DNA from: Clostridia bacterium
GTDB lineage: Bacteria > Bacillota > Clostridia > UBA1381
Assembly (NCBI GenBank): GCA_017443895.1
Contig: JAFSXU010000046.1
Span: 1 to 53,339, forward strand
DNA length: 53,339 bases
Direction: 5' to 3'
In this document: positions 1 through 8,086 of the stretch, piece after piece
How the letters are laid out: every line of letters starts with the position of its first letter
Numbering within the stretch: position 1 is the stretch's first letter
The notes under the pieces: model-generated
Told to the model about the DNA's origin: nothing
Seen by the model: the letters and a program-made list of their open reading frames with translations, nothing else
Databases searched by the model: none
Translations under genes and position numbers: made by a program

Positions 1-2
1 CA

Positions 3-302
3 CCATTGTTCCATTCGGATCAAGGCTGGCAGTATCAGCACGCGGAATATCAACGGTTACTTGCAGAGCATAACATAACGCAAAGTATGTCCAGAAAAGG
101 AAATTGTATGGATAACGGAGCTATGGAGAACTTCTTTGGCAGATTAAAGGTAGAAATGTATTATGGCGAAAAATTTGAAAGCGTAACAGATTTCATTGAG
201 AAGTTAGAACAATACATTTACTATTACAACAACGAACGAATATCGCTTAAATTAAAAGGAACGAGTCCGGTGCAATACCGAACTCATTACCAATCAATTT
301 AA
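3..302 (+). CDS. IS3-family transposase (OrfB/integrase core), C-terminal part
   Basis: This is the C-terminal end of a DDE transposase; the 5' part lies off the left edge, so the first codons seen are internal. The segment HSDQGWQYQ carries the second catalytic Asp, and the Glu in AMENFFGRLKVE, about 35 residues later, is the last residue of the DDE triad. The tail YYNNERISLKLKGTSPVQYR is the usual end of IS3-family (IS150-like group) proteins. Such enzymes cut and join the ends of the element through a circular intermediate and normally need an upstream OrfA, which is not visible here. The reading frame is open to its TAA, so nothing in the visible part shows decay. The family is sure; the subgroup is less so. 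Confidence 0.93.
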   Translation, partial: PLFHSDQGWQYQHAEYQRLLAEHNITQSMSRKGNCMDNGAMENFFGRLKVEMYYGEKFESVTDFIEKLEQYIYYYNNERISLKLKGTSPVQYRTHYQSI

Positions 303-312
303 TATTAAATTT

Positions 313-332
313 TGTCTAAGCTTTGGGGTTCA
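313..332 (+). repeat. Right terminal inverted repeat of the IS3-family element
   Basis: Eleven bases after the transposase stop lies TGTCTAAGCTTTGGGGTTCA. Read inward on the other strand it begins TGAACCCC, and the element ends in CA, as IS3-family ends do. The left end is outside the window, so the match between ends and the target duplication cannot be checked. The insertion sits about 35 bp downstream of the stop of the glycoside hydrolase gene. Confidence 0.75.
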
Positions 333-366
333 CTTCATTTGCTCGATAGCAGTCCTTATTTTTTTG

Positions 367-2124
367 TTATTTACTGTTTATTTGACATATCTTGCTTATA
401 ACTTCTTTACTGAACTTGTCCCGTCTGGTTTCGTCTACCAGACCGTTTTGCTCCTGCCAAACATCAGTAAGCTGTGTAAAGCAATAACCTGTGATATATT
501 TAGTTTTCCGTATAGCGTCATTTAAAGCCGCAAATCTTTCCAAATATTCCTTTTCATCGCGTGCCTGATTTCCGTATCCCCAGCCCTTATCGGAGCAGAG
601 CTTTATTCCGCCGTATTCGCTCATTATAACGGGCTGTCCGCTGTACTTGTAATCTCCGCTAAAAAGCTTATGATTTGCGATGAATTCCTTTTTATTGTTT
701 AGTACCGCTAATTCTTCGTCATTATATTCGCTATAAAGAAGGTCTGCGTCCTGTTTATAATCATGTATTGTTACAATGTCCGATATTGTATGCTCCCAAC
801 CGTCGTTAGAGATTACGGGGCGAGTTTCGTCGAGCGATTTTGTAAGAAAATATAAGGCGTTTGCAAAGCTCTGCTCGCGGACATTTTCCGCAACCTCAAA
901 AATCCCCCATGACTCATTCATCGGTACCCATGCGATTATTGACGGGTGGCAATAGTTTTGCTTTACTACCTTTATCCATTCGTCCGTGAAATATGTAACA
1001 GAGGTGTCGTTAAAGGCATAACAGCTTGGCATTTCGCCCCAAACCAACATTCCGTTTATGTCGCAATAATACAAAAATCTTTCGTCCTCTGTTTTTTGAT
1101 GCTTTCGTATGCCGTTATATCCGAACTTTTTTACAATTTCTATATCCTTTACTATTGCTTCTTCATCGGGAGGCGTCAGATGCGATTTGGCCCAATAGCC
1201 TTGATCCAAAACCATTTTAAGATACAATTCTTTATCGTTTAACAGTATTTTTGAGCCGTTTACAGAGATTTTTCTTACGCCGAAATATGACGATACTTCA
1301 TCAAGCAATATATTGTCTTTGTATAGACGATATGTGATGTCGTAAAGATACGGGTGTTCGGGTGACCACGCTTTAACGGCGTGCTTTTTATGTAAATCAC
1401 AAATGTTCATTTCATATTTGAAGATTCGCTTTTCCGCTTTTGCTCTTTTTATATTAAGTACTTCATCATCAAACCGTATTTCCGTTTCGATTTCATAATC
1501 ATCAAGGGCTGTTTCGTCAATATTTGTATATATCTCAATACCGAGATTTTTTTTGTCAAAATTCGGTGTGTTTTTAACCGAAACAATATAGTTTTCAGGC
1601 ACGTTTTCAATCCAGACCGTTTTCCAGATGCCCGTTGTCTGAACATACCAACAGCTGAAGCTCTCATTTTTGTACCTCTGCTTGCCTCTCGGCTGATTTA
1701 TGGATAAAGAATCTTCAACCTTTACGGTAATATCATTTTCCCCGTCAAGTATGTAGGCGCTTATGTCAAAGGAAAACCTGTGATAACCGCCCTCGTTCAT
1801 TCCTGCATAGCTTCCGTTTACCCATAATTTTGTAACAAAATCGCTCCCCTCAAAATGAAGGATAGTTCTTTTGCCTTTGCACACCTTTTGCTGTATTTTT
1901 TTGTTATACCAGATATTTTCGTGAATGGTTTGGTCGTCTATGCCGCTCATTTTTGTTTCGTATGTAAACGGAACCAAAATCTCGGTTGACTTTGGGAATT
2001 TTTTGTAAAATTCCTTCTGCTCGCCGATGTTTTCATCGTCAAAAACAAAGCCCCATTTTCCGTTTAAATTTTGCCAATTATCCCTCACTAATTGAGGTCT
2101 TGGATAATCCTTGATTTTTTTCAT
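367..2124 (-). CDS. Glycoside hydrolase family 2 (beta-galactosidase/beta-glucuronidase type)
   Basis: A 585-residue family 2 glycoside hydrolase. It has an N-terminal sugar-binding beta domain (about 1-185), an immunoglobulin-like domain (about 186-295) and a TIM barrel (about 300-585). The acid/base Glu is in PMNESWG (E404) and the nucleophile in VIMSEYGG (E503), so both catalytic residues are present. No signal peptide is seen, so it should act inside the cell on imported oligosaccharides. A clear AGGAG site precedes the ATG. It follows the PHP gene by 20 bp, suggesting one transcript. No transporter or regulator lies beside it. Substrate cannot be told from sequence: beta-glucuronidase, beta-galactosidase and beta-mannosidase members share these motifs. 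Confidence 0.9.
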   Translation of the reverse strand: MKKIKDYPRPQLVRDNWQNLNGKWGFVFDDENIGEQKEFYKKFPKSTEILVPFTYETKMSGIDDQTIHENIWYNKKIQQKVCKGKRTILHFEGSDFVTKLWVNGSYAGMNEGGYHRFSFDISAYILDGENDITVKVEDSLSINQPRGKQRYKNESFSCWYVQTTGIWKTVWIENVPENYIVSVKNTPNFDKKNLGIEIYTNIDETALDDYEIETEIRFDDEVLNIKRAKAEKRIFKYEMNICDLHKKHAVKAWSPEHPYLYDITYRLYKDNILLDEVSSYFGVRKISVNGSKILLNDKELYLKMVLDQGYWAKSHLTPPDEEAIVKDIEIVKKFGYNGIRKHQKTEDERFLYYCDINGMLVWGEMPSCYAFNDTSVTYFTDEWIKVVKQNYCHPSIIAWVPMNESWGIFEVAENVREQSFANALYFLTKSLDETRPVISNDGWEHTISDIVTIHDYKQDADLLYSEYNDEELAVLNNKKEFIANHKLFSGDYKYSGQPVIMSEYGGIKLCSDKGWGYGNQARDEKEYLERFAALNDAIRKTKYITGYCFTQLTDVWQEQNGLVDETRRDKFSKEVISKICQINSK

Positions 2125-2144
2125 TACCTAAAATCTCCTGACTT

Positions 2145-2879
2145 TCACTTTATCATGGGAATTGACAGTGCTTCAAGCCTTTTGCACGCTGTGACCACTC
2201 TATTTACATCATAGTCTTCCAAGCGATGTCCGTCAAAACCAACGCTCATCTTCATTCCGCTTTTTTTAACAGCATCAATAAGTGTGGCATTTTCAAAAAA
2301 ATCCTTCACATATTGATGTTCCCTGTAATTATGCTTTGAATCATAATTTACATTCAGCTCCCAGAAAATATTTTGTTCCTTCATTTCCCCAAAAAACTCA
2401 TCCATATCCAACTCCTTGGAAAGCAGATAAGCAGGTAAATCCATATGTGCAAGCCCCGTCCTTTTACATCCGCATCTTTTGGCAAAAGCCAAAACATCAT
2501 CAACTACAGATCCTTGCAGTTGGAAATTTTCAATAAGGCAATAATCAAACATTGATACATCCACTCCGTCCGGAAGTAATGTAAAGCCCTTGTCCACAGC
2601 AGTGATTTCAATACCCGTCCACACTTCTATATAATCCTTGTATTTTTCAGCAAGGGTTTTTATATGCTCATAGTATCTTTTAAGAGCATTATTATGAGTT
2701 ATTATCCTATGCTCATCGTTATTATATAAAACGCCGGGTCTGTTCATTACCACTCCGTAATAATGGTCTGAAATCCCCATAAGCTCTATACCGTGTTCGA
2801 TTGCGTTTTTTATAACAGCTTCGGGAGAATCCTTGCCACAATAGGAGTAATAAGTATGTGAATGTAAATCCTGAATCAT
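2145..2879 (-). CDS. PHP-domain phosphoesterase (histidinol-phosphatase-like)
   Basis: A 244-residue PHP-domain protein. The metal-binding motifs are visible: DLHSHTYYSYCG at the N-terminus (HxH), GISDHYYG near residue 40, GLAHMDLP in the middle and GFDGHRLED near the C-terminus. PHP proteins of this size hydrolyse phosphate esters with two or three metal ions; histidinol phosphatase HisK is the best-known member. No histidine biosynthesis genes are nearby and the next gene is a glycoside hydrolase, so a sugar-phosphate or other phosphoester substrate is equally possible. The start has AGAGGAG eight bases upstream. The fold call is firm; the substrate is unknown. Confidence 0.85.
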   Translation of the reverse strand: MIQDLHSHTYYSYCGKDSPEAVIKNAIEHGIELMGISDHYYGVVMNRPGVLYNNDEHRIITHNNALKRYYEHIKTLAEKYKDYIEVWTGIEITAVDKGFTLLPDGVDVSMFDYCLIENFQLQGSVVDDVLAFAKRCGCKRTGLAHMDLPAYLLSKELDMDEFFGEMKEQNIFWELNVNYDSKHNYREHQYVKDFFENATLIDAVKKSGMKMSVGFDGHRLEDYDVNRVVTACKRLEALSIPMIK

Positions 2880-2903
2880 TTATGCCACTCCTCTGAATAA
2901 ATT

Positions 2904-3145
2904 AAAATGTAACAGTCGTAGACTGATTGATTTTTGTTGCAGAACAAATGAAAATTGCCGCCAATCGTATACAGATACATTGCTTGCGATTTGATTTGTA
3001 ACGAAATGCTCTTGCGCAAAAATGTAACAGTCGTAGACTGATTGATTTTTGTTGCAGAACAAATGAAAATTGCCGCCAATCGTATACAGATACATTGACG
3101 GCGATTTGAATTTGTAATGAAATGGTCTGCACAAAAAGCAACAGT
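2904..3145. repeat. Tandem intergenic repeat, 115-bp period, two copies plus a remnant
   Basis: A 79-bp sequence at 2904-2982 recurs without change at 3019-3097, giving a period of 115 bp. The intervening parts (2983-3018 and 3098-3133) are similar but diverged, and a third unit starts at about 3133 with GCAACAGTC. Each unit contains a hairpin-like pair (TTGCCGCCAA and, in the second copy, TTGACGGCGA). It fills the whole space between hisS and the PHP gene. Open frames that cross it on the minus strand are by-products of the repeat. Confidence 0.85.
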
Positions 3146-4363
3146 CTAATTCAATTCCTTTATTTCTTCGCCCACAAAGCACCAGCCCCAATAACCTGCG
3201 TCCTTTACCTTATCAAGGTACTTACCGAGCTTTTTAGGCTTTTCAAGCAAAGTTACGCTATACTCCCGACGGAGCTTATCAGCCTCGGATATAGCACTCA
3301 CAATCTCATCACTGCTATAGAGCATAGCAATTTTTTTCTTTGAGTCGGGAATTTGATAACCGCTATCCTTTAAAATACCGAAAATTCTTTCAAAGCCGAT
3401 CGAAAAACCGACAGCAGGAACATTTTCTCCAATAAATTTACCGATAAGGTTATCATATCTTCCGCCGCCTGCAATTGCACCGCTGAACTTATCCGACCTC
3501 ACCTCAAAGACTGTGCCTGTGTAATAGCCCTGTCCGCGCACAAGCGAAATATCAAACTCAATCTTAAAGCTGCCGCCCGATAGCTCATTAACTGCGTTTA
3601 TAATATTCTCTACACTTGAAATTGCATCCTCATCACACACGCCTTTTAAGCTGTCAAGAGTCATGGGCTTATCCAAAACCTCACTGAATTTTGAAATCGC
3701 ATCGGCACTAAATCCTTTTTGAGTCAACTCGTCAATAACGCCGTCCTTGCCAATCTTATCCATCTTATCAAAGGTTATGGAGATGCTGTCCAAAGACTCT
3801 GCTAAAAATCCGCAGTTTAGAAGCATTGACCTTAAAATCCGCCTGTCGTTTATTTTTACGGTAAAGCTACCGATGTCTATCGCTTTTAGCGCCTTTGCGG
3901 TTGTGTGGATAAGCTCAACCTCGGTTGAATATGACGAGGAGCCGATAACATCAATATCGCACTGCACAAACTCACGAAGTCTGCCCTTCTGCGGTCTTTC
4001 GGCACGGTATACATTGCCTATCTGAATACATTTTGCAGGAAGTAACAGCTTATCACGGTTATTTGCAAAATATCTTGATAAAGGCAGGGTTAAATCATAC
4101 CTTAACCCCAAATCAAAGAGCTTATCTCCGTTATCAAGCGCCTTTTGAAGCTTATCGCCACGCTTCATAATATTAAATATAAGGTTTAAGTTCTCGCCAC
4201 CGTCGCTTTTATCGAGATTTTCCGCATCCTCGATAGCAGGCGTCATAATCCGCTGATATCCGCCGTTTATATATGTTTCAAGGATTTTATTCTGTAAATA
4301 ATCCCTTAATGCTACCTCCGAAGGCAAGTAATCATTTGTACCTTTAACTGATTTTATTTTCAT
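3146..4363 (-). CDS. hisS: Histidyl-tRNA synthetase (class II), short C-terminal domain
   Basis: A class II synthetase that charges tRNA-His. Motif 2 is RAERPQKGRLREF (about 120-132), the histidine-binding loop is LVRGQGYYTG (about 274-283) and motif 3 is AGGGRYDNL (298-306). The N-terminus MKIKSVKGTNDYLP is typical of HisS. Two points are odd: the usual RGLDYY loop reads RGQGYY, and the C-terminal anticodon-binding region after residue 343 is only about 62 residues, shorter than the usual 90 or so. HisZ, the catalytically dead ATP-phosphoribosyltransferase subunit, is the alternative, but the intact motifs 2 and 3 and the absence of his genes favour HisS. Its ATG overlaps the murG stop by 4 bp, so it is the last gene of the dcw transcript. 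Confidence 0.85.
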   Translation of the reverse strand: MKIKSVKGTNDYLPSEVALRDYLQNKILETYINGGYQRIMTPAIEDAENLDKSDGGENLNLIFNIMKRGDKLQKALDNGDKLFDLGLRYDLTLPLSRYFANNRDKLLLPAKCIQIGNVYRAERPQKGRLREFVQCDIDVIGSSSYSTEVELIHTTAKALKAIDIGSFTVKINDRRILRSMLLNCGFLAESLDSISITFDKMDKIGKDGVIDELTQKGFSADAISKFSEVLDKPMTLDSLKGVCDEDAISSVENIINAVNELSGGSFKIEFDISLVRGQGYYTGTVFEVRSDKFSGAIAGGGRYDNLIGKFIGENVPAVGFSIGFERIFGILKDSGYQIPDSKKKIAMLYSSDEIVSAISEADKLRREYSVTLLEKPKKLGKYLDKVKDAGYWGWCFVGEEIKELN

Positions 4364-5475
4364 TGTGTTTTCCCCTTACTTTTGACCATATTAAGCATTA
4401 GTCCATAAATTTTTTCAAGTGCGTCCGTCTTTGAAAATGCGCCTAAGTTTTCAGACATTTTCAAAAGCTTTTCTTTATCCGAAAGCATACTGCAAATTTT
4501 ATCGTAGAGCACCGCCTCATCAAGTTCAGCCTCCGTTATAACCGCAGCCGCGCCGTTCTTTTCAAACTCACGGGCGTTTTGCTCCTGGTGGTTTCTTACA
4601 ACATTCGGTGACGGAATTAAGATAGACGGTTTCTTTAAAACTGCAATCTCAGACACCGTTATTGCGCCCGACCGTGATACAACAATATCCGCCGCCGCCA
4701 TTACATCGGCGATATTATCAATATACGGCAACACCTTTATATCATCGTTTAATATAATTCCCTCACGCTTTATTTCGTCCGTAACAGCCTTATAGTTCCT
4801 CTCGCCCGTTCCGAAAATCAGCAAAAATCTGCCGTCTTTTATAACGGCTTTGAGCATTTTTATAACGGTTGAATTTATCTTTTGTGCGCCGAGCGAACCG
4901 CCAAAAATTAAAACCAAAGGCTTGGTTATGCCTAATTTTTTGCGCGCGGTATCGGACTTTGCGTTTATTATCTCCATTCTTACAGGGTTACCCGTAACAA
5001 CGCATTTATCCTTATTCCCCATATGCTTTATTGTTTCATCAAACGACAGGGCAAGATAGCTTGCATATTTTTCCGAGCCTTTAACCGTAAGCCCCGGGTA
5101 TACATTCTGTTCATGGATAAGTGATGGAACACCGCACTTTGCCGCCGCCATCATAACAGGACCGCTTACATATCCGCCTGTACACACCACGCAATCGGGC
5201 TTAAACTCACGGATAATTTTTTTACAGTCCTGCCTTGATTTTATGAGCTTTTTAACAGTTTTAAACGCCTTTAGAGGGTGGCGCCTGTCAAAGCCGATAA
5301 CATCAATGTATTTTATATCATAGCCTGCCTTTGGCACAAGTCTTGTTTCAAGACCGCTTTTTGTGCCTATAAACAGAGCCTTATGGTTACTGTCATGATC
5401 TTTTGCATAGTCGGCAACGGAAATTGCGGGATTTATATGTCCGCCTGTTCCTCCGCCTGCATAGATTACTCTCAT
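4360..5475 (-). CDS. murG: UDP-GlcNAc:lipid I N-acetylglucosaminyltransferase MurG
   Basis: A 371-residue GT28 glycosyltransferase that adds GlcNAc to undecaprenyl-linked muramyl-pentapeptide (lipid I) at the inner face of the membrane, forming lipid II. The glycine-rich N-terminal loop YAGGGTGGHINP binds the lipid-linked acceptor; LIHEQNVYPG, CVVTGNPVR, LIFGGSLGAQKIN and the C-terminal donor-site stretch SRSGAITVSEIA through PNVVRNHQEQNA are all in place. AGAGAGGT precedes the ATG at good spacing. It lies 45 bp downstream of ftsW and overlaps hisS by 4 bp. Confidence 0.97.
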   Translation of the reverse strand: MRVIYAGGGTGGHINPAISVADYAKDHDSNHKALFIGTKSGLETRLVPKAGYDIKYIDVIGFDRRHPLKAFKTVKKLIKSRQDCKKIIREFKPDCVVCTGGYVSGPVMMAAAKCGVPSLIHEQNVYPGLTVKGSEKYASYLALSFDETIKHMGNKDKCVVTGNPVRMEIINAKSDTARKKLGITKPLVLIFGGSLGAQKINSTVIKMLKAVIKDGRFLLIFGTGERNYKAVTDEIKREGIILNDDIKVLPYIDNIADVMAAADIVVSRSGAITVSEIAVLKKPSILIPSPNVVRNHQEQNAREFEKNGAAAVITEAELDEAVLYDKICSMLSDKEKLLKMSENLGAFSKTDALEKIYGLMLNMVKSKGKTQ

Positions 5476-5520
5476 ATCTGACCTCTCTTTTAAAAATAAA
5501 TATTAAAGCGGATATATTAC

Positions 5521-6714
5521 CTATATCCTGCCGTGTACAGGATTTTTAACCGAATATCTTGAAATATTTAACAGTATTCCCATTTCTGCAAGCAATGTGA
5601 TTATCGCAGTACCTCCGTAGCTAAAGAACGGCAGGGCAACACCGGTATTAGGTACAGAAGATGTTGCAACGGCGATATTTAAAACCGTCTGTATCGCAAG
5701 ATGCACGGTTATGCCCGTTGCGGTAAGTGACGAATATATATCGGGTGCATTTGCGGCAATTCGTGCAGCTCTTAAAATCAGCGCCGCAAACAATGCAATT
5801 ATAAGCGTTGCGCCGACAAGTCCCAATTCCTCGCACACGATTGCAAATATGAAATCGTTATACGGCTCAGGCAGATATGTATATTTTTGAACACTCTGTC
5901 CAAGTCCCAATCCGAACAGCTTACCCGAGCCTATTGCATACAAGCCCTGCGAAATCTGATAGCCCGTATTTTGCGCATCCTCAAACGGGTGCAAAAAACT
6001 CACAATTCTGTCCCATCTTACAGGGCTAAACGCCTTTACGGCAAATATTCCAAGTACAAAGGCTACAACACCTGCTATTATTACAGGCTTTACGGGCAGA
6101 CCGCCTGCAATTAAAACAGCGATACCTATACCTGCAATTACTATTGCGCCCGACAGGTGCGTTTCCATTAGCAAAAGTCCGAGGATAAGCAATAAAACTC
6201 CGCCAAGCTTTGCAATATCTCTCCAATTTTTAAGGTCGTACTTACCCGTTTCTATCCTGAGAGCAAAATACATGGCAATAAGCGGTTTTGCAAATTCAGA
6301 CGGCTGAAGCTCAAAGCCGGGGATATTTAACCAACGGCGTGAACCGTTATGCGAAACACCTACACCCGGAATTAAAACCAATACAAGCGCAATAATACAT
6401 ATCACCAGTGCTATAGGTATATATTTTTTATATGCCTTATAATCCACCTTTGAAATTACATACATACTAACCAAGCCTATTGCCGCCGCAATGGACTGTT
6501 TTATAAAGAACCTGTACGAATTATCATATAATGCCTTTGATTTGGGCGCCGACGCACTAAGGAGCATAACCAGTCCTATTGAGAGCATAAGCACAACCAT
6601 AAATAAAAATGTATAGTCAATATCACCCTTATAAAGCTTTATAATGGGTGGCTTAATTTTCTTCTCTTTCGTATTTGTCCGCCGTCTTGATGTGGCACTG
6701 ACACTTCTTGCCAT
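5521..6714 (-). CDS. ftsW: SEDS-family peptidoglycan glycosyltransferase FtsW/SpoVE
   Basis: A 397-residue polytopic protein of the SEDS (shape, elongation, division, sporulation) family, which polymerises lipid II together with a class B PBP. After a basic cytoplasmic N-terminus (RRRTNTKEKKIKPP) there are about ten membrane segments. Family signatures include GFELQPSEFAKP, the extracellular loop after SPVRWDRIVSFLHPFED, and SVPNTGVALPFFSYGG near the C-terminus. Its place between mraY and murG together with a SpoVD-type PBP means it could serve as FtsW or as the sporulation protein SpoVE; sequence alone does not decide. AAGGAG precedes the ATG. Confidence 0.95.
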   Translation of the reverse strand: MARSVSATSRRRTNTKEKKIKPPIIKLYKGDIDYTFLFMVVLMLSIGLVMLLSASAPKSKALYDNSYRFFIKQSIAAAIGLVSMYVISKVDYKAYKKYIPIALVICIIALVLVLIPGVGVSHNGSRRWLNIPGFELQPSEFAKPLIAMYFALRIETGKYDLKNWRDIAKLGGVLLLILGLLLMETHLSGAIVIAGIGIAVLIAGGLPVKPVIIAGVVAFVLGIFAVKAFSPVRWDRIVSFLHPFEDAQNTGYQISQGLYAIGSGKLFGLGLGQSVQKYTYLPEPYNDFIFAIVCEELGLVGATLIIALFAALILRAARIAANAPDIYSSLTATGITVHLAIQTVLNIAVATSSVPNTGVALPFFSYGGTAIITLLAEMGILLNISRYSVKNPVHGRI

Positions 6715-6733
6715 AAAACCTACTCCTTGTTAT

Positions 6734-6826
6734 GCTAATGTTTTTAATCTAACTATAATCACGGCAACTCGGCTGACACCGCTTGCGGTGGCTGACGAGT
6801 CTTATCCGTTTAGTCTGATAACATTG
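6734..6826. repeat. Small palindromic intergenic element, copy 1 (mraY-ftsW gap)
   Basis: The centre (6767-6800) reads ACTCG-GCTGA-CACC-N6-GGTG-GCTGA-CGAGT: two nested complementary arms separated by the same GCTGA pentamer on both sides. Looser inverted ends (CTAATGTTTTTAATCTAAC and a complement of AATGTTATCAGACTAAAC) frame it. A copy in the opposite orientation is at 13367-13456, and relatives with other cores are at 10968-11002 and 17540-17613. It nearly fills the gap between mraY and ftsW. Confidence 0.75.
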
Positions 6827-6846
6827 CTTGTTTTTACAATACGCTA

Positions 6847-7872
6847 TCAAAGCCCAAACCATGCAATTACGCAAAGCAGGGCAGTCACAGCGGTAAATAC
6901 CGCTACAATCTTCTTTTCATTCCAGCCGCACATTTCAAAATGATGATGTATCGGTGTCATTTTAAATATTCGTCTGCCCTCGCCGTATTTTTTCCTTGTA
7001 TACTTAAAGTATGTTGTCTGCATGATAACCGACAGCGTTTCAAAGAAATATACAAATCCGACAATAATCAAAAATATCGGCATTTTAAGGTCAATTCCCA
7101 TAAGCGCAACACAGGCACCCAAAAACAGTGACCCCGTATCACCCATAAACACCTTTGCGGGGTAGCGGTTATATATCAAAAATCCGAGCATACCGCCCAA
7201 GAGCGCCGCCGAAAAAACGGTGTTTCCAATTGCTTTAAATATAACAAACGACACTATTATAAAGAACAGCGCAACAACCGCCGTTATGCTTGTTGCAAGT
7301 CCGTCAAGTCCGTCTGTTAAGTTTACGGCGTTTACAACGCCTACAACCACAAACAGTATAAACGGCACATAGAGCCACACAGGCATTTCCCATCTAAAAT
7401 GCGTAAATGGGATAAGAATTTCCGTATCCAGTCTGCCCATACATTTTAGGGCAATTACATATATTACCGCAAAAAATAACTGTAGCAGGAATTTCTGCTT
7501 TGCGCTAAGTCCTAAATTTCTCTTTTTTACTACCTTTATATAGTCGTCAATAAATCCGACAATACCAAACATCAAGGCAATCACAAACAGCACGATACAT
7601 TTTGCCGTATCGCTGTTTAAATTGCCTGCGGCTGCAAATATAACCGTTGCAACTATAACGGAAATTCCGATACCGAATATAAACATTATACCGCCCATAG
7701 TCGGTGTACCTGATTTTTTTTGGTGCCATGAAGGACCTTCCTCTCGGATTTCCTGACCGAATTTAAGCTTATGAAGCCACGGTATAAACACAGGCCCCAT
7801 AACCGCCGTTACCGCAAATGCAATGATGAGCGGTAAGAGCGATGTCATTAACATACCTTCTAAAATATTCAT
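6847..7872 (-). CDS. mraY: Phospho-N-acetylmuramoyl-pentapeptide transferase MraY
   Basis: Membrane enzyme that transfers phospho-MurNAc-pentapeptide from UDP to undecaprenyl phosphate, making lipid I. Conserved motifs are EGPSWHQKKSGTPTMGG near the N-terminus, FIDDYIKVVKKRN (catalytic Asp pair), NLTDGLDGLA, FMGDTGSL and PIHHHFEMCGW. About ten membrane segments and 341 residues fit the family. The start was set at the ATG that lies six bases after GGAGAG; an in-frame TTG four codons earlier falls in the Shine-Dalgarno site itself. murD, commonly between mraY and ftsW, is absent; a palindromic repeat occupies that gap. Confidence 0.97.
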   Translation of the reverse strand: MNILEGMLMTSLLPLIIAFAVTAVMGPVFIPWLHKLKFGQEIREEGPSWHQKKSGTPTMGGIMFIFGIGISVIVATVIFAAAGNLNSDTAKCIVLFVIALMFGIVGFIDDYIKVVKKRNLGLSAKQKFLLQLFFAVIYVIALKCMGRLDTEILIPFTHFRWEMPVWLYVPFILFVVVGVVNAVNLTDGLDGLATSITAVVALFFIIVSFVIFKAIGNTVFSAALLGGMLGFLIYNRYPAKVFMGDTGSLFLGACVALMGIDLKMPIFLIIVGFVYFFETLSVIMQTTYFKYTRKKYGEGRRIFKMTPIHHHFEMCGWNEKKIVAVFTAVTALLCVIAWFGL

Positions 7873-7914
7873 TATTCTCTCCAATCTTTCGTCTTGCGAC
7901 GATATGTATACATA

Positions 7915-8082
7915 GGGCGGAAAAGAAGCAAGCAGGTCGCAGTTTTAAGCGAGCGGTGCTGTTTATGCACCGCAAAGATGTGCGGCAGCCGTAAGGCTGA
8001 CTTTTGGCTTTGCCAAAAGTTGCTGACCATCAGATACCGCCCCGAGCGAAAAAATCGTGAGATGCGCCGCTTATTTTTCGCC
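7915..8082. repeat. Cloverleaf-like intergenic element, copy 1 (murF-mraY gap)
   Basis: About 168 bp closely related to 37334-37490. Three consecutive hairpins are readable: GGTGCTGTTTATGCACC, CAGCCGTAAGGCTG and CTTTTGGCTTTGCCAAAAG. They are enclosed by outer complementary ends (GGGCGGAAAAGAAGC and GCTTATTTTTCGCC). The arrangement resembles a miniature inverted-repeat element that folds into a multi-branched structure. It fills the space between murF and mraY without breaking either gene. Confidence 0.8.
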
Positions 8083-8086
8083 TAAT

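Noticed and set aside
2904-3145. CRISPR array
   Set aside because: Units are too long, only two are complete, and the spacers are related to each other; no cas genes are present anywhere in the window.
2876-3191. Three overlapping minus-strand frames of 67-103 codons across the 115-bp tandem repeat
   Set aside because: Their proteins repeat the same peptide because the DNA is repeated; they have no ribosome binding sites and run into hisS.
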